From Streptomyces sp. Edi2 (GTDB lineage Bacteria > Actinomycetota > Actinomycetes > Streptomycetales > Streptomycetaceae): a DNA stretch of 64,000 nt. This document shows positions 17,810 through 26,984 of this stretch, one piece after another. The notes beneath the pieces were generated by a model that saw nothing but the letters and a program-made list of their open reading frames with translations, was not told the origin of the DNA and ran no database searches. The position numbers were made by a program, and so were the translations under genes. Location of the stretch: NCBI RefSeq assembly GCF_040253635.1, contig NZ_JBEJGX010000003.1, positions 5,543,501-5,607,500 on the forward strand, given 5' to 3'. Every line of letters starts with the position of its first letter. The stretch's first letter is position 1.

Positions 17810-19069
17810 CTATGCTCCGGGCAGATTGCGCTCGAAGAACGTGAGGACGGGGTCGCGCACCATGGGTACCGAGCGCGCCGGGTCGAGCGCGCCCACCATC
17901 TGGTCGCGGCCTTCGGCGGTCATCAGGCCGTCCGCCTGGAGCTGGGGCACCAGGGCGGCGAAGTCGCTGAACACCCAGTGCATCGCGTCGTCGATCTGCC
18001 GTCGGCGGGTGCGCCGTCCCGGGTGGTCGAGCATGGCCGACCAGGAGCGGTCGATGTCCGCGTTGCGGAAGCCGTCGGTGCCGAGCAGGAGCATCGGCCG
18101 GTTCATTCCGTACCGTGCCACGGGCAACAACGGCGCCGGCTCGCCGGGTTGGTCCGGCGGACAGGCCAGGTAGCCTTCCAGGTTGACCACCGCGCGGATC
18201 CGGCGGTCCTCGTACGCGGCCTGGGCAGCGGCCGTGCCGCCCGCCGAGTGCCCGTACATGCCCACCCGTGTCAGATCCAGCGCTTGCGGGAGGTGCCGGG
18301 GCAGCGGGCGGCCGGCGGTGTCGGGATGGTGCCCGGCCGCCAGGAGCTCAAGCTGGTCCAGGACGAACCGGATATCGGCGAGGCGAGCGTCGATCATGGT
18401 GCGGTAGACGTCCGGCTGTGTCCAGGGGTTTGTGCGGAACACCGTCGTGCGGATGCGCTTGCGCCGGTAGCTCGTGGTGACGGGGAACTGCACGGCGCAG
18501 GCGTCTCCGGGGTGGTCGATCGACACCACCACGTAGCCCCGGCTCGCCAACTCCTCGGCGACGTACGTGCCGAGGGTGCGCGGGTCACCACCGCCGGGAC
18601 TGTAGAGCACGACAGGCCGTCGTGTGGCCTGAGCGGGTGCGCCCGCGTGTGCATGGGTCATGGTGGCGGCCCAGTCCACCCCGGCGGACGGCAGCTGCGG
18701 GTTGCTCCGGGGGGCGATCCGGGCGAAATGCGCTGCTGTCCTCGGGGGCATCTGCGGTGTGATCGGGTAGCGGCCGCCATCCGCCCGCGCGGCGGGATAG
18801 AGCACCGTCACCATCACCTCGCGGACGGGGATGGACGGGTCCCACGGGTCGCGTCTACCGGTATCGACGAGGTAGAGCGTGGTCGCCCCGAGTGGATGTG
18901 GCCCGGTCGGCGCCGGCAGCCGCAGGGCCGCTCCCTCCGCCGGCCGTTCCCGCCCCCGTACCGCGGCTCGTGCGATGCCGCCGCCCGAAAGCAGCAGCGT
19001 GCCGGCCGCCAGGGCGGACCTGGCAACCATCCGGCGACTCACGCCTCTTGACGAAGATGAAGACTCCAT
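17810..19069 (-). CDS. Exported alpha/beta hydrolase, PAF-acetylhydrolase-like
   Basis: A 419-residue protein with a twin-arginine-like signal (SRRMVARSALAAGTLLLSGG, residues 11-30), so it is probably exported folded. The fold is alpha/beta hydrolase: VVLYSPGGG forms the oxyanion region, GHSAGG holds the nucleophilic serine near residue 269, and an Asp (LGTDGF) and a late His (DAMHWVF) complete a likely triad. Overall order matches the platelet-activating-factor acetylhydrolase group, which cleave short or oxidised acyl chains from phospholipids; polyester depolymerases share the fold. The start is ATG 19069. It is divergent from the ArsR-type regulator, which may control it. Confidence 0.82.
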   Translation of the reverse strand: MESSSSSRGVSRRMVARSALAAGTLLLSGGGIARAAVRGRERPAEGAALRLPAPTGPHPLGATTLYLVDTGRRDPWDPSIPVREVMVTVLYPAARADGGRYPITPQMPPRTAAHFARIAPRSNPQLPSAGVDWAATMTHAHAGAPAQATRRPVVLYSPGGGDPRTLGTYVAEELASRGYVVVSIDHPGDACAVQFPVTTSYRRKRIRTTVFRTNPWTQPDVYRTMIDARLADIRFVLDQLELLAAGHHPDTAGRPLPRHLPQALDLTRVGMYGHSAGGTAAAQAAYEDRRIRAVVNLEGYLACPPDQPGEPAPLLPVARYGMNRPMLLLGTDGFRNADIDRSWSAMLDHPGRRTRRRQIDDAMHWVFSDFAALVPQLQADGLMTAEGRDQMVGALDPARSVPMVRDPVLTFFERNLPGA

Positions 19070-19155
19070 GCCCCGGATGCTCGCGCCCGGCGGCGGGCAC
19101 GGGCGATCTTTTAGGCTCTGCCTGAAACCATGGCGGCGTTGTGGCAGGGGGAGTA

Positions 19156-20126
19156 GTGATCCGGATCCACCTCACCGTCGCCGATGCCGCCCGCATCCGC
19201 TTCGCGCCCCGGCCCGCACCGCTGCAGGAACTGAACGCCGCCCTGTCCATGGCGTGCGGCCGCGACAGCGATCTGCTCTTCGGCCACTGGCGGGGGCGGC
19301 TGCTGCGCTCCCTGCCCGACGCCGTGCTTCCGCTGAGGGACCTCGTGCCTGCCGGACGGGCCCCCGGGTTCCTGGACGTCTTCCGCGACACGCTGCAAGA
19401 GGGGTTCGACGCCGCCCGCTCCTGGCGCCCGGAGCTGGTCCGCGCCGAACTCGAGCGCGTTTACGCCGGCGTCCCGGACTCTTCTCCGCCTCCGCCCTGG
19501 GTCCGCGACCTGCACCGGGGCGACGCGGACGCCTGGCAGATCCTCAGCCGCGCGCAGCAGGCCGCCTTCGAGGCCGTGCTGCGACCGGTCTGGCCGGCCG
19601 TACAGGACCTGCATCACGCGGAATTCACCCGCCACGCCGTGACCGTCGCGGAACACGGCATCGGCGCCGCCCTCACCGCCCTCGTCCCCGGCTCCCGGCT
19701 GGTCGGCAGCGTCTGGGAGCTGGACGCGCCGGGCAGTCTCGACATCAGGCCGGACGGCGGCCGTGGTCTGCTGCTCCTGCCCACCTTCCACTGGACCGGC
19801 CATCCCCTCGTCTCCGACCTGCCCGGCCACCCCGTGGCCGTGACCTATCCGGCCGGCCCCGGCCTGCCGCTCCCGTCCGCACGCGAGAACTCACTGCCCG
19901 AGGTGCTCGGCCGGACGCGCTTCGCGATGCTCCTGCTCCTCGAACACGAGCACACCACCAGCGACCTGGCCCGGCGGCTCGGCGTCAGCAACGCCACCGT
20001 CTCGGTCCACACCACCGCCCTGCGCGGCGCGGGCCTGATCACCACGTGCCGGGCCGGGCGTGCCGTCATCCACCACCGCACCCCCTGGGCAACCTCCTCG
20101 TGCACCGTGCACAGAGCCGGGTCTGA
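19156..20126 (+). CDS. ArsR-type winged-helix regulator with a probable one-base frameshift near the end
   Basis: About 310 residues of a Streptomyces-type regulator: an alpha-helical N-terminal ligand domain (VIRIHLTVADAARIRF onward) and a C-terminal winged helix (TSDLARRLGVSNATVSVHTT, then LRGAGLIT). Family members end with a TPLG-like motif and a few residues. Here the frame reads HRTPWATS, but the next frame gives PLGNLLVHRAQSRV and stops at 20124-20126. One missing C in the run at 20081-20085 restores the expected end. As sequenced, the frame continues to 20544 with about 140 residues of repeat-derived Ser/Asp/Arg-rich sequence, overlapping the next gene. GTG 19156 has AGGGGGAG upstream. 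Divergent from the PAF-AH-like gene. Confidence 0.72.
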
Positions 20127-20205
20127 CCGTCGGGCCAACTTTGACCGGGCCAGCTTTGACCGCGGGGCCGGCTCTGACCGCCGGACCGGCTCTGACCGCC
20201 GGGCG
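20121..20205. repeat. Degenerate 15-19 bp tandem repeat around CTGACCG/TTTGACCG
   Basis: Five imperfect copies built on the core GGCCNGCTNTGACCG follow directly after the natural stop of the regulator. The remaining bases to 20470 show G-rich sequence with no gene signal, and would only be translated because of the frameshift. Confidence 0.7.
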
Positions 20206-20470
20206 GCGCCGGGCGCCGGGCCGTATCCGGCGCGAGGCTGCACCTGCTCCGGCCTCTGCCTCCGCAGGGGGATTCATCGGTCCGTACCTGCCGGTTGGCG
20301 AGATCTGCCGGTTGGCGATGCGGCCTGGACGCCAGGCACCTGCGGCAGCAGTTCGAGCGACGTCCCCGGACAACAGGCCCAGGGCCGCCGGGGCGGGCGT
20401 TCGTGTCGTGGCGGAGTGGGGCGGTCAGGGGTGGCGTCACGGCGGTCACGGGGGGGCGTCATCACGGGGG

Positions 20471-20698
20471 TCAGGTGTGCGGCAGGGGTGGCGGGTCGGG
20501 GTGCGGGGTGTTGCGGCGGGTTGTGGCCCGGACGGCGGCGGTGATGCCGGAGAGGATCAGGCCGACGGGTAGGGCGAGGAAGAGCCAGAGGCCGGGGGCC
20601 TGCCAGAGGCCGACGGCGTCGAGGCCGTAGCCGGTGCCGATGGTGAGGGCGGTGAGGCCCGCGATCAGCCGAGCCGGTTCGAAGCTATGGCGTTTCAC
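20471..20698 (-). CDS. Small two-helix membrane protein
   Basis: A 75-residue protein. Helices RLIAGLTALTIGTGYGL and LWLFLALPVGLILSGITA flank a short loop containing the aromatic pair LW. The tail is Arg/Thr/Pro-rich. The start is GTG 20698 (VKRHSFEPARL), which overlaps the stop of the PspC/LiaF-like gene as GTGA and has AGGGAG eight bases upstream, so translation is probably coupled. I do not recognise the family; position suggests an accessory subunit of the upstream membrane protein. Confidence 0.7.
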   Translation of the reverse strand: MKRHSFEPARLIAGLTALTIGTGYGLDAVGLWQAPGLWLFLALPVGLILSGITAAVRATTRRNTPHPDPPPLPHT

Positions 20699-22278
20699 TC
20701 GGGGGCTCCCTCGGGGGTGGGGGCGGTCAGCGGTGCGGGGACCCATGGTGCGGAGGCCGACGGGGTACGCGCCGACGCTGCCGAGGGGGTGAGCAGGGAT
20801 GACGCGGGCGCCGACGGTGAGGGGGCCGAGGGTGAGGAGGCCGATGGGGTGGGGGCCGACGGGGCGGGGGCCGAAGGGGAAGAGGCCGGTGTCGCGCGCT
20901 CGATGGCGACCTGGCCCGCGCCGAGGGCGAGGTCGAGATCCAGCGAGCCGCGCGGCTTCTCGCCCTTCTTGAGGCCGTCGGCGGGCAGCGTGATGGTCCG
21001 CTGGTCGCCTCCCGCCGAGAAGTCCACGTTGCGCGGCGATTCACCGGGCAACTGGATGTCGCCGAAGCCGAGGGAGATATGGAGGTGGGTGGTGACACCG
21101 TGCGGCAGCGTCACCTGGAGGCGGCCGAAGCCCACCCGCGCGCTGGTGTGGACCGTACGGCCGTCCTTGAGGGGCAGGGCTCCGAGGTCCAGCCGCCCTT
21201 CCCCCGAACCGACCTCGTAGTGCGGCCGGACGGCGCCGATGGTGGCGGGAGTCCAGGTGCGCTGCTGCCAGTCGGTGGTGAGGTTGTCGGGCAGTGCCGT
21301 CGCGGCCGCCAGCAGCACGGTCGTGCACACCACCATGAAGACCGTGCCGCCGCCCGTCCGCCCATACCAGGCGCTGAGGACGAGTCCCAGGCCGAAGACG
21401 GCCAACGCGCCTGCCAGCCCTGCCTGGAGGGCGGGCGCGAAGCCGTCCTGGTGGGAGACGGTGAGGGCCGTGGCGCCTCCGGCGAGCAGCGCGAGCAGGA
21501 ACGTCCAGCCGCCGATCGGGCGGCCGCTGGGGCGAGTTCGGCGCGGGGCGGGGGCGGGCGGTGCGCCGTACGGTGATGGGCCGGGCGGACTGCCGGCGCC
21601 GGGCCAGGAGCGGGATCGGTCAGCAGCCGTCGCGCCCGCGCCGTGGTCGGGGCGGTAGGTGATGTCCAGTGGGAGCGGGGTGTTCTCGGGCCCCCACAGA
21701 TAGCCCGGGCCGCCTGCCTCCCTGGAGCGCTGGTTGCGCCACCAGGACGGACTGGCCGGCACCGGGGGCGCCGTGGTCTCGGGCGGGGCGTCGGCGACGG
21801 CCTGGGCGGTGGCGGCGTCCACCGACTCCGGGCCCTTGGCCTCCATCTCCCGGCGCCGCCGGGACCAATGGGCGGAACCTGCCGCCGCCAGCGTCAGCAT
21901 GATGGCGAACGACATCATGCTGCCCTTGGCGAGGGTCGTCAGGAACAGTCCGCAGCCGACCAGCGCGAAGAGCAGGGCCGTCAGGGCCGAGCCCTCGACC
22001 CGGCCGGAGAGCAGCTTGCGGCCCTCGTTCTCGTTCTCCCCGTCGAGGGGGATGAGCAGCCAGGCGAAGCCGTAGACGATGAGGCCGAGACCGCCGACGG
22101 AGAGCACGGCGAGCACGATCCGGAAGATCACCGGGTCGAGATCCCACCGGCGGCCCAGCCCGCCGCACACCCCGCCGATCACCTTGCGCCGCCGGCTGCG
22201 GCGCAGCGGGGCCTGCGGCGAAGTGGGGCCGACGGGGTCGGAGGGCGCCGACTCGTCGACGGGGGCTGCATCGTTCAT
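20695..22278 (-). CDS. PspC-domain membrane protein with LiaF-like C-terminus
   Basis: 527 residues. An N-terminal PspC domain (RRRKVIGGVCGGLGRRWDLD) is followed by hydrophobic helices, a soluble linker, four more helices and a beta-rich C-terminus (about residues 370-460) with regularly spaced short strands (RLDLGALPL, RVGFGRLQVTLP, SLGFGDIQLPG). That pattern matches the beta-helical domain of LiaF and related cell-wall-antibiotic-response proteins. A Ser/Ala/Pro-rich tail of 70 residues ends the protein. Such proteins usually restrain a sensor kinase in the absence of envelope damage. ATG 22278 is chosen; the frame is open another 66 codons upstream without homology. It is divergent from the kinase/two-component genes. 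Confidence 0.8.
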   Translation of the reverse strand: MNDAAPVDESAPSDPVGPTSPQAPLRRSRRRKVIGGVCGGLGRRWDLDPVIFRIVLAVLSVGGLGLIVYGFAWLLIPLDGENENEGRKLLSGRVEGSALTALLFALVGCGLFLTTLAKGSMMSFAIMLTLAAAGSAHWSRRRREMEAKGPESVDAATAQAVADAPPETTAPPVPASPSWWRNQRSREAGGPGYLWGPENTPLPLDITYRPDHGAGATAADRSRSWPGAGSPPGPSPYGAPPAPAPRRTRPSGRPIGGWTFLLALLAGGATALTVSHQDGFAPALQAGLAGALAVFGLGLVLSAWYGRTGGGTVFMVVCTTVLLAAATALPDNLTTDWQQRTWTPATIGAVRPHYEVGSGEGRLDLGALPLKDGRTVHTSARVGFGRLQVTLPHGVTTHLHISLGFGDIQLPGESPRNVDFSAGGDQRTITLPADGLKKGEKPRGSLDLDLALGAGQVAIERATPASSPSAPAPSAPTPSASSPSAPSPSAPASSLLTPSAASARTPSASAPWVPAPLTAPTPEGAPE

Positions 22279-22528
22279 GGACCCATGGTGACAAGCGCGG
22301 CGCGCTCCGGGCATCAGTGGAAACCCTGGCAGATCCCTGAGATCCCCGACGGCGGCCCCGATATGCCCCCGGGGGGTCCCGAAACCCCTCGTGCCTTCGT
22401 ATATGCCCCTCCGCTTAGGCATCGGACCGGAACACGCGTGCGGACAAGCGGTGGGCGGAGCCCGTTCCACCGGCATGGGCGACTATCGTTGCCCCCTGAA
22501 TACGTACGGGTTTCCGGAGGGGCGTGCG

Positions 22529-24478
22529 GTGACGGAGGCGGCGTCGGTGGACGAGGGGCGACTGGTCGCCGGGCGGTATCGCCTGGTTGAGCGGATAGGC
22601 CAGGGCGGTATGGGCACCGTCTGGCGGGCCCGCGATGAGGTCCTTGGGCGTCAGGTCGCGGTCAAGCGTCTGCATGTGGCCCCGTATCTCGAAGCGGACG
22701 AACTGGCGAGGCGCTACGAGCGCACCACTCGCGAGGCGCAGGCCGCCGCACGCATCAACCACCCCAATGTGGTGGGGGTCCACGACGTCGTGGACGACGC
22801 CGGCATGCCGTGCATCGTCATGGAGTACGTCCCCTCGACGACCCTCGGCGATCTCATCAAGGAGGCCGCGCGGCAGGACAGTTCGGTCACGCCGCGCGAG
22901 GCCGCCCGTATCGGACGCGGCATGGTGGCGGCGCTGCGGGCCGCACACTCCGCCGGTGTGCTGCACCGTGACGTCAAGCCGGGCAATGTGCTGCTCGGTG
23001 AGGACGGCCGGGTCGTGCTCACCGACTTCGGCATCGCGGTCGCCAGTGGTACGTCCACGCTCACCAAGACGGGCGAGCTGGTGGGCTCCATCGACTACTT
23101 GGCGCCCGAGCGGGTCAGAAGCGGTCGCCCGGGTCCCGCCTCCGACCTGTGGGCGCTGGGCGCGACGCTCTATCAAGCGGTCGAGGGGCGGCCCCCGTTC
23201 CGGAAGGACACCGCGGTCGAGACGGCGTACGCGATCGCCATGGATCCGCTCGAGGCGCCGCGCAGCGCCGGGTCGCTGAGCCCGCTGATCGAGGCGCTGC
23301 TCGCCAAGGAGCCGGCCGACCGCCCGACGGCCGAGGTCGTCGAGCAGGCACTGCGGGCCGTCGAGGCGGAGGCGGAGACGGCGCTGCACGGCTGGCCGAC
23401 GCTGGCACTGGGCACAGCCGGACGCGGGGAGGCGGAACCGGCCGCGTCCGGCGAGCAGTCGGAGGCACCGACGCGTCAGGTGCCGCATACGGGCGCGACG
23501 GGAGACACCTCGGGTGGCACCGGGACCGGGACTGGGACCGGCACCGGTACCGGCGTCGGCACGGGGACGGGCACCGGCACCGGAACCGGCACCGGGACGC
23601 GCGCCGCCACGGCCACGGGCCTGCGCGCGAACACGGGTTCGGGTACCGGCATCGGCACGGGGACGGGCGTCGGCTCGGGTACCGGCCCTGGCACCGGCAC
23701 GTCGGGTACGGATCTCGGCGGCGGCGCCGTCACCGGCCCCATGGCTCTCCCGGACGGGGCCGGCGGCGGACGGGCCGACGGGAACCGGACGGAAGCGCTG
23801 TCCGGCGGCAAGGCCTCCCGTAAGGGGCGTGCCGCCCGGGCCGTGATCTGGAGCGTCGTCGGGGTGCTGTTCGCCGGGGGAGGTGCGGGCACGGCCTGGT
23901 ACCTGATGCGCCATGACGACTCCGGTGTGGCACAGAGCGCCTCCGACAAGGGCGCACCGAGTATTCCCAGCGCGCCGAAGAACACCCTCGGACCGCCGCC
24001 GCCCCTCCCCGACGGCTACCGGACGGCAAAGGAGTCGGCGCTCGGCGTGACCATCCCGGTACCCAAGGGGTGGAGGCGCATTGTCAAGGACGGCGGCCGG
24101 CAGATCGTCTATGCCTCGGGGGCCTCCGAGGCGGAGGACACCGAGCGCGCCCAGCTGACCCTGAGCGTTCTGGACTTCTCCTCGCCGGATCAGGTGCAGC
24201 ACTTCAAAGACGTCGAGGTGGAGTTCAAGAAGATCTACCCCATCTACTCGCGGCTGCGGATGCAGCCGACGACCTTCCAGGACGATCCCGCCGCGATCTG
24301 GGAGTCCACCTTCCAAGGCCGGGCCCGCCCCTTCCGGGCGATCGACCTCGGGTTCGGCCGTGAGGGCGGCAAGGAGTACGCGATCTACGTCTCCGCGCCG
24401 GAAGCCGACTGGACCAAGTTCGAGAAGGTCTTCGAGGTGGCGAAGGACGGCTTCCGCAGGACCGACCCGAAGAGCTGA
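22529..24478 (+). CDS. Transmembrane Ser/Thr protein kinase with Gly-Thr linker
   Basis: 649 residues. The kinase domain is at about 10-280: [25 protein letters not shown] and the PER motif are intact. A linker at about 330-400 consists largely of alternating Gly-Thr. One membrane helix ([16 protein letters not shown], about 437-460) leads to a 190-residue outer domain beginning with [15 protein letters not shown]. That domain shares the pattern GYR...DP/ES..GV/F...P.G(W/F) with the outer domain of the kinase at 3.3 kb, so the two kinases are paralogues and share a sensor fold. GTG 22529 has GGAGGGG seven bases upstream. The neighbouring PspC and two-component genes suggest an envelope-stress role. 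Confidence 0.9.
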   Translation: MTEAASVDEGRLVAGRYRLVERIGQGGMGTVWRARDEVLGRQVAVKRLHVAPYLEADELARRYERTTREAQAAARINHPNVVGVHDVVDDAGMPCIVMEYVPSTTLGDLIKEAARQDSSVTPREAARIGRGMVAALRAAHSAGVLHRDVKPGNVLLGEDGRVVLTDFGIAVASGTSTLTKTGELVGSIDYLAPERVRSGRPGPASDLWALGATLYQAVEGRPPFRKDTAVETAYAIAMDPLEAPRSAGSLSPLIEALLAKEPADRPTAEVVEQALRAVEAEAETALHGWPTLALGTAGRGEAEPAASGEQSEAPTRQVPHTGATGDTSGGTGTGTGTGTGTGVGTGTGTGTGTGTGTRAATATGLRANTGSGTGIGTGTGVGSGTGPGTGTSGTDLGGGAVTGPMALPDGAGGGRADGNRTEALSGGKASRKGRAARAVIWSVVGVLFAGGGAGTAWYLMRHDDSGVAQSASDKGAPSIPSAPKNTLGPPPPLPDGYRTAKESALGVTIPVPKGWRRIVKDGGRQIVYASGASEAEDTERAQLTLSVLDFSSPDQVQHFKDVEVEFKKIYPIYSRLRMQPTTFQDDPAAIWESTFQGRARPFRAIDLGFGREGGKEYAIYVSAPEADWTKFEKVFEVAKDGFRRTDPKS

Positions 24479-24588
24479 GGCCGGCCGGCGGAGCAGCGGG
24501 CGGCAGCGACGAGGGGGAGAAACGTCAGGGACGGGTTCAGGGTCGTCCCTGATGCCCCGGGCCCCGGCGCCGTGTGACGATCGGGGGC

Positions 24589-25890
24589 ATGACCACCGCT
24601 CCGCCCCGCGCCGAATCGGGCTACGCCCCGGCGCCGGACCCCGATGAACCGCCCGTGCGCAAGCTGTACCGCAGCGCCGACGGCCGGTTGCTCGGCGGTG
24701 TCGCGCGCGGTCTGGCGGGGCATCTCGGGCTGCCGGTCTCCTGGGTGCGGATCGTCTTCGTGGCCCTGTTCCTGGCCGACGGCATGGGCGCCGTGCTGTA
24801 TGCCGCGTTCTGGTTCTTCGTCCCGCTGGGCGTCGGCGGTGTGGACCGCCGGTACCCCGCCGCGGCGGCCGGCGGGAAGTGGGCGCTGCGGCGGCACAAG
24901 CCCGACAAGGGCCAGGTCTTCGCGCTGATCGCGCTGCTCATCGGCAGCGCGATCGTCGCCTCCAGATTCCAGCTGGGCCAGGCCAAGGGCTATGTCTGGC
25001 CGGTGCTGCTGATCGGCGCCGGTGTCGCCCTGGTGTGGCGCCAGGCGGACAACTCCCGCCGGGCGCAATGGCTTGAGCTCGGCCGCCGCAAGGGCGTGCT
25101 GCCGGTGGTGCGCGGCGCGGCCGGTGTGCTGCTGGTCGGCGTCGGGGTGACCGGCATCGTCGTGCTGCAGGGCTCGGTGCGCCATCTCGGCTCGGTGCTG
25201 CAGGCCTCGCTCGCCGTCGTCGTCGGCATCGCGCTGCTGGCGGGCCCCTATCTCGTGCGGATCACCCAGGACCTCTCCGAGGAGCGGCTGATGCGCATCC
25301 GCGCCCAGGAACGCGCCGAAGTGGCCGCCCATGTCCATGACTCCGTCCTGCACACCCTCACCCTGATCCAGCGCAACGCCGAGGACCCCCGGGAGGTGGC
25401 GCGGCTGGCCCGCGCCCAGGAGCGGGAGCTGCGCGCCTGGCTCTACAAACCCGAAGGCCGCGGCAAGGAGGAGGACGAGGAACCGGCCACCCTGGCGGAG
25501 GCGGTCCGTGCGTCCGCCGCCGAGGTGGAGGACGACCACGGTGTCCCCATCGAAGTCGTGATCGTCGGCGACTGCCCGCTGGACGACACTCTCGGCGCCC
25601 AGATACAGGCCGCACGCGAGGCGATGGTCAACGCCGCCAAGTACGGTGGCGAGGGCGGTGCGGTGCAGGTGTTCGCCGAGGTCGAGGGCCGTACGGTCTT
25701 CGTCTCGGTGCGCGACCGCGGACCCGGATTCGACCTGGACGCGGTCCCCGAGGACCGGATGGGCGTACGGGAGTCCATCATCGGCCGTATGGAGCGCAAC
25801 GGCGGTACGGCCCGGCTGCGTTCCGCCCCCGAGGGCGGCACGGTCGTCGAGCTGGAGATGGAACGCCCGACGACGGAGGGCGGCACATGA
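24589..25890 (+). CDS. PspC-domain sensor histidine kinase
   Basis: 433 residues. An N-terminal PspC domain (LYRSADGRLLGGVARGLAGH) contains the first membrane helix (VFVALFLADGMGAVLYAAFW). Three or so further helices precede the transmitter. The dimerisation/phosphorylation helix AAHVHDSVLHTL carries the likely phospho-acceptor His250 followed by Asp, as in the NarL/LiaS-type HisKA_3 kinases. The ATPase domain has the N box (AREAMVNAAKYG) and a GPGFD G1 box. It pairs with the LuxR-type regulator whose ATG overlaps the TGA stop. Start ATG 24589 is preceded by GGGG. It has no separate periplasmic sensor domain, so signals are probably sensed within the membrane or by the PspC module. Confidence 0.9.
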   Translation: MTTAPPRAESGYAPAPDPDEPPVRKLYRSADGRLLGGVARGLAGHLGLPVSWVRIVFVALFLADGMGAVLYAAFWFFVPLGVGGVDRRYPAAAAGGKWALRRHKPDKGQVFALIALLIGSAIVASRFQLGQAKGYVWPVLLIGAGVALVWRQADNSRRAQWLELGRRKGVLPVVRGAAGVLLVGVGVTGIVVLQGSVRHLGSVLQASLAVVVGIALLAGPYLVRITQDLSEERLMRIRAQERAEVAAHVHDSVLHTLTLIQRNAEDPREVARLARAQERELRAWLYKPEGRGKEEDEEPATLAEAVRASAAEVEDDHGVPIEVVIVGDCPLDDTLGAQIQAAREAMVNAAKYGGEGGAVQVFAEVEGRTVFVSVRDRGPGFDLDAVPEDRMGVRESIIGRMERNGGTARLRSAPEGGTVVELEMERPTTEGGT

Positions 25891-26801
25891 CCGGCCGGGC
25901 AGGCGGTAGCCGGTGGCGGCACACGTCGGCCGGCCGGGCGGTAGCCGGTGGTGGCCACATGACCGGACCGGTCGAACGGCGGCCGGTGACGGCGGCGCGG
26001 GACGGAGCAGGAGACGGAGCACGGGACGGAGCAGGGGGCGAAGCACGGGATGATGGCCGGGCAGACATCGAGGGACGGGCGGAAGAGATGAGCAGCGAGG
26101 GCGCACAGCAGGGCGGGACCGGCGGCGAGGCGGACGGGGGCCGGACCGTACGGGTCGTGCTGGTCGACGACCACCGGATGTTCCGTACGGGCGTCCAGGC
26201 CGAGATCGGCGAAACCGCCCGCACCGGCGTCGAGGTGGTCGGCGAGGCGGCCGATGTCGACCAGGCGGTCACGGTCATCACGGCCACCCGCCCCGAGGTC
26301 GTCCTCCTGGACGTCCACCTCCCCGGGGGCGGCGGTGTCGAGGTGCTGCGCCGCAGCGCCGCGATGATGGCCGACGCGGAGCGCCCGGTCCGCTTCCTCG
26401 CGCTCTCCGTCTCCGACGCGGCCGAGGACGTCATCGGCGTCATCCGCGGCGGCGCCCGCGGCTATGTCACCAAGACCATCACCGGCACGGACCTGGTCAA
26501 CGCGGTCTTCCGGGTCTCCGACGGCGATGCGGTGTTCTCCCCGCGGCTGGCCGGCTTCGTCCTGGACGCCTTCGCCTCCACGGATGCCCCGCCGGTCGAC
26601 GAGGACATGGACCGCCTCACCCAGCGCGAGCGCGAGGTCCTGCGGCTGATCGCCCGCGGCTATGCGTACAAGGAGATCGCCAAGCAGCTCTTCATCTCCG
26701 TGAAGACCGTGGAATCCCACGTCTCCGCGGTGCTGCGCAAGCTCCAGCTCTCCAACCGCCATGAGCTGACCCGCTGGGCGGCGGCCCGGCGGCTGGTCTG
26801 A
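25887..26801 (+). CDS. LuxR/NarL-family response regulator
   Basis: Partner of the preceding kinase, with a 4-base ATGA overlap. The receiver domain starts near RVVLVDDHRMFR; the phospho-acceptor is the Asp in LLDVHLPG (residue 142 from this start). The output domain is a LuxR-type helix-turn-helix (LTQREREVLRLIARGYAYKE, then VKTVESHVSAVLRKL). The first 67 residues are Gly/Asp/Arg low complexity encoded by a GACGGAGCA-type repeat and a 35-bp duplication of GGCGGTAGCCGGTGG (25902 and 25937), so the true start may be ATG 25959 or ATG 26088, the latter preceded by GGAAGAG. It probably activates envelope-stress genes, possibly including the divergent PspC/LiaF-like gene. Confidence 0.9.
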   Translation: MTGRAGGSRWRHTSAGRAVAGGGHMTGPVERRPVTAARDGAGDGARDGAGGEARDDGRADIEGRAEEMSSEGAQQGGTGGEADGGRTVRVVLVDDHRMFRTGVQAEIGETARTGVEVVGEAADVDQAVTVITATRPEVVLLDVHLPGGGGVEVLRRSAAMMADAERPVRFLALSVSDAAEDVIGVIRGGARGYVTKTITGTDLVNAVFRVSDGDAVFSPRLAGFVLDAFASTDAPPVDEDMDRLTQREREVLRLIARGYAYKEIAKQLFISVKTVESHVSAVLRKLQLSNRHELTRWAAARRLV

Positions 26802-26984
26802 CCTGCACCACCGCCGCGCGCCCGGGAACGGGCCGCCGGCGGACGGGGTCGTAAAGAACGGCCAAAGACGGGCAACCAGGCCCACGCGGATCACCATCTA
26901 AAGGCGCGGAGAGGCTCACTGCCGAAGGCGGGGCCGGAACCATCCCCACGTCCTTCGCGTAGTTGTCCTGGAAACGAGATCCCG

